From the NCBI GenBank assembly GCA_021798115.1, contig JAJZYM010000007.1, forward strand, positions 49,134-85,812: 36,679 nucleotides of DNA, given 5' to 3'. This stretch comes from Pseudomonadota bacterium. GTDB taxonomy: Bacteria > Pseudomonadota > Gammaproteobacteria > JAKAQQ01. The notes beneath the pieces were generated by a model, which worked only from the letters and a program-made list of their open reading frames with translations, did not search any database and was not told the origin of the DNA. Positions 34,916 through 36,679 of the stretch are shown one piece after another. The position numbers and the translations under genes are program-made. The first letter of the stretch is position 1, and every line of letters begins with the position of its first letter.

Positions 34916-35539
34916 TTACAAAGCATCGGCTTCCGTCTTCTCCCAAGAATCAAGCGCCTGGACTTGCATGAACCATCGCTGGAGATTGGGCAGATCAGTT
35001 ACCGGGAGTTTGGCACGATGCTGGTCAGCAAGCGGTGCGGCGATAGCAAAATCGGCGAGTGAAAGACCGGTGTCGCAAATCCATTCTCGATGACCAAGGT
35101 GCGCGTCAAGAACTTTTGCGGCCTCCGTCAAAAGTCGCTCTCCACGAGCGACTTCAATGGGATCGGGCGAACCAATTCCGGCCATAGATTTGATCGAGTT
35201 CTCCCAGTTGAGTATGGAGATACCCGGTGTGAAGTCCTGCCCACACCAAAAAAGCCAGCGGTTAACGTCAGCACGAGCACGGGGCTCGACGGGATAAATT
35301 GCTTGGCCAGAGGTCATGTCTGCCAAATACTGCATGATGGCGTACGATTCCCAAAGAATAAATCCATCCATTTCGAGCACCGGAACCCGATGGTTCGGGT
35401 TAAGTTTCAGAAACCCGGGAGAGTTTTGCTCTCCCTTGAACAGGTTTACCAATACGAGATCGACTTTGATTTCGAGGTGATGTGCGGCGAGCAGCACTCG
35501 ACGGCTGCTGGTTGATCTGGGATGGTAGTGAAGACGCAT
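34916..35539 (-). CDS. Glutathione S-transferase family protein
   Basis: 207 residues from ATG 35539 (AGGAA about 9 bases upstream). The frame is open further to 35620 but without need. The thioredoxin-like N-terminal domain has MRLHYHPRSTSSRRVLLAAH with Ser residues at the usual catalytic place, then NPNHRVPVLEMDGFILWESYAIMQYL, the glutathione-binding cis-Pro and ES motif. The C-terminal helical domain has LLTEAAKVLDAHLG and SLADFAIAAPL, the N-capping region. It conjugates or reduces toxic electrophiles in the cytoplasm. Codon use is less GC-rich than the chromosome. It is divergent from the regulator gene, which likely controls it. Confidence 0.9.
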   Translation of the reverse strand: MRLHYHPRSTSSRRVLLAAHHLEIKVDLVLVNLFKGEQNSPGFLKLNPNHRVPVLEMDGFILWESYAIMQYLADMTSGQAIYPVEPRARADVNRWLFWCGQDFTPGISILNWENSIKSMAGIGSPDPIEVARGERLLTEAAKVLDAHLGHREWICDTGLSLADFAIAAPLADQHRAKLPVTDLPNLQRWFMQVQALDSWEKTEADAL

Positions 35540-35582
35540 GGTTTTGGTTCCTTGGTGAGTGATCAAGATCGCCATTGTCTCG

Positions 35583-35596
35583 CTGTATACTGACAG
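35583..35596. promoter_or_regulatory. Candidate operator between GST and regulator genes
   Basis: CTGTATACTGACAG has inverted arms CTGT/ACAG. It lies about 44 bases upstream of the GST start and 94 bases before the regulator start. On the minus strand CTGTCA and TATACA-like elements overlap it. TGCC and GGCA half-sites at 35635-35652 form a second weak inverted repeat. Binding by the WYL regulator is inferred from position. Confidence 0.4.
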
Positions 35597-35689
35597 AAAG
35601 TGGCAGTAGCGATGACGCAATCGGCTGTTGTAGTTGCCGCCAAATAATGGCAGGATTTCACTGAAGTCTCAGCATCCATAAAGCGGCCC

Positions 35690-36400
35690 ATGTCTCGTAC
35701 CGAAAGATTATTTGATCTGATTCAGGCTCTACGAAGCCATCGTTTCCCAGTGACCGGCAGCCATCTGGCCAAAGAGCTTGGGATAAGCATTCGTACGCTT
35801 TACAGAGATATCGCAACGCTTCAGGGACAAGGAGCCAACATTGAGGGAGAGCCTGGGCTTGGTTACGTTTTGCGCCCCGGCTTCATGCTGCCGCCGTTGA
35901 TGTTTACCGAGGAGGAAATTGAGGCTCTTGTCTTGGGTTCCCGCTGGGTATCTGAACGCGCCGACCTTCAGTTGAGTAGCGCCGCAAAAAGCGCATTGTC
36001 AAAGGTAGCTTCTGTTGTGCCCCAAGACCTTCGGATCGCAATGGACACCAATTCATTAATAGTAGTTGGCAAAGGGGAGCAAACCAAAACAGAGAGTATC
36101 GATCTGTCGCACATTCGAAAAGCCATTCGAGTCGAGCATAAGGTGCTCATCAAATATTTGGATCTGAAGGGCAACAGTTCAGAGAGAACAATTTGGCCAG
36201 TTGCGCTTGGCTACTTTGATCATGCGCGGATGCTTGCCGGGTGGTGCGAACTGCGGCAAGAGTTTCGCCACTTTAGAACTGATCGTATATCCGCTTTGAC
36301 AGTCATGCCTGAGCGCTACCCTCGTCGGAGGCAGGTTTTACTGAAAGAATGGCGCGAGGTGGACTGGCTTCAGAAACATCGGCGGCCGCATAACTCTTAG
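35690..36400 (+). CDS. YafY-type transcriptional regulator (HTH + WYL domain)
   Basis: 236 residues, ATG at 35690. Residues about 1-60 form a winged HTH (TERLFDLIQALRSHRFPVTGSHLAKELGISIRTLYRDIATLQGQG). The WYL-like ligand domain covers about 130-210 (RKAIRVEHKVLIKYLDLKG..SERTIWPVALGYFDHARMLAGWCELRQEFRHFRTDRI). These proteins are usually repressors or activators of a neighbouring gene in response to a small ligand or nucleic acid. The natural partner is the divergent GST gene. The stop codon (36398-36400) lies inside the transposon terminal repeat, so the end of the protein is encoded right up to the mobile-element edge. Confidence 0.9.
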   Translation: MSRTERLFDLIQALRSHRFPVTGSHLAKELGISIRTLYRDIATLQGQGANIEGEPGLGYVLRPGFMLPPLMFTEEEIEALVLGSRWVSERADLQLSSAAKSALSKVASVVPQDLRIAMDTNSLIVVGKGEQTKTESIDLSHIRKAIRVEHKVLIKYLDLKGNSSERTIWPVALGYFDHARMLAGWCELRQEFRHFRTDRISALTVMPERYPRRRQVLLKEWREVDWLQKHRRPHNS

Positions 36401-36433
36401 CGTGCTTTATTTTCCGTTTTCTGAGACGACCCC
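36396..36433 (-). repeat. Tn3-family 38-base terminal inverted repeat
   Basis: On the minus strand it begins GGGGTCGTCTCAGAAAACGG and ends GCACGCTAAG. This is the standard 38-base end of Tn21/Tn3-type transposons, with no visible mismatch to the consensus I remember. It is the outer end next to lipB. No second copy exists in the window, so the target duplication cannot be checked. Confidence 0.88.
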
Positions 36434-36434
36434 C

Positions 36435-36679
36435 TCAGCGGCGATTCCCGACCGCCAGTTCTTCGCGCAACGCCGCGGCGAGACGCGCGCGCGCTTCCGC
36501 GGGATCGAGATCCGCGACGAGCCGCCCGAGATCGGTCATCGCCAGTCCGCGATAGCCGCAGGGATCGATGCGGCTGAAGGGTTCGAGATCCATCGCGACG
36601 TTGAAGGCGAGACCGTGGTAACTGGCCCCGCGCCGAACACGGAGCCCGAGGGAGGCGATTTTGGCCTCCCCGACATAGA
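36435..36679 (-). CDS. lipB: Octanoyltransferase LipB, C-terminal part
   Basis: 80 codons plus stop (TGA read from 36437-36435). The start is beyond the window end. [45 protein letters not shown] is the typical C-terminal half of LipB; the Cys of DPCGY is the catalytic acyl-carrying cysteine and the Lys of AKIASLG is its partner. It moves octanoyl groups from acyl carrier protein to lipoyl domains. The stop codon sits one base from the transposon terminal repeat, so insertion happened exactly at the gene's end and left the protein whole or almost whole. Confidence 0.93.
   Translation of the reverse strand, partial: YVGEAKIASLGLRVRRGASYHGLAFNVAMDLEPFSRIDPCGYRGLAMTDLGRLVADLDPAEARARLAAALREELAVGNRR

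Larger units (their letters stand above)
34537..36433. mobile_element. Remnant of a Tn3-family (Tn21-like) transposon with GST/regulator cargo
   Basis: From left to right: decayed resolvase pointing left, an inverted repeat in the place of a res site, a glutathione S-transferase gene, a WYL regulator gene and a complete 38-base Tn3-type terminal repeat at 36396-36433. The transposase and the other terminal repeat are absent. The left edge lies inside the trmD 3' end, and the right edge is next to the lipB stop codon. The cargo is visibly AT-richer than the flanks. The expected rplS gene after trmD is missing here. Confidence 0.8.

Overview
The window looks like chromosomal DNA of a GC-rich proteobacterium, most likely a gammaproteobacterium. 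Reasons: a ParE-type topoisomerase IV subunit, an rpsP-rimM-trmD operon, a LipB gene and a MacA/TolC-style export operon. I cannot name genus or species. Core genes are GC-rich. Several stretches (15.4-18.5 kb and 34.9-36.4 kb) are visibly AT-richer and carry accessory genes and mobile-element relics.

Layout. (1) 1-174: 3' end of an arsenate reductase-like gene. (2) 615-11773, minus strand: a six-gene export operon with an HlyD/MacA-like adaptor, a TolC-like outer-membrane protein, a MacB/LolD-type ATPase and three tandem, diverged, internally duplicated FtsX/MacB-type permeases. It starts at an excellent -24/-12 sigma-54 promoter and is divergent from its probable regulators, an NtrC-family response regulator and an NtrY-like histidine kinase (11959-14698). 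This is a self-contained signal-to-export circuit. (3) 14.7-21.8 kb, accessory: a type IV AbiEi/AbiEii module, a decayed Fic-protein tail, a Phd/ParE-type toxin-antitoxin pair, a frameshifted Asp/Glu racemase next to a cupin gene, a hairpin resembling the end of an IS200/IS605-type element, a four-helix membrane protein of unknown function, and an IS256-type transposase scrap. (4) 21.7-26.7 kb, peroxide and oxygen defence: katG, then rubrerythrin (without rubredoxin domain), a two-cluster Fe-S protein related to heterodisulfide reductase/GlpC, and a DUF3501 protein. (5) parE. (6) 28.8-32 kb: a dead IS5-family copy followed by an uncharacterised three-gene cassette (TIGR04255-family protein, HTH protein, protein with a THDCDL motif). 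(7) A membrane methyltransferase (minus), then rpsP-rimM-trmD. (8) 34.5-36.4 kb: remnant of a Tn3-family transposon (decayed resolvase, glutathione S-transferase and WYL regulator cargo, one intact 38-bp terminal repeat). It has replaced the end of trmD and sits where rplS would be expected. (9) lipB, partial, starts right next to the transposon end.

The most interesting parts are the sigma-54-controlled exporter with three double permeases, the TIGR04255/HTH/THDCDL cassette as a candidate defence or toxin-antitoxin-like module, and the Tn3 remnant cutting the trmD operon. All functional calls come from reading motifs and recalled family resemblance. No database search was run.
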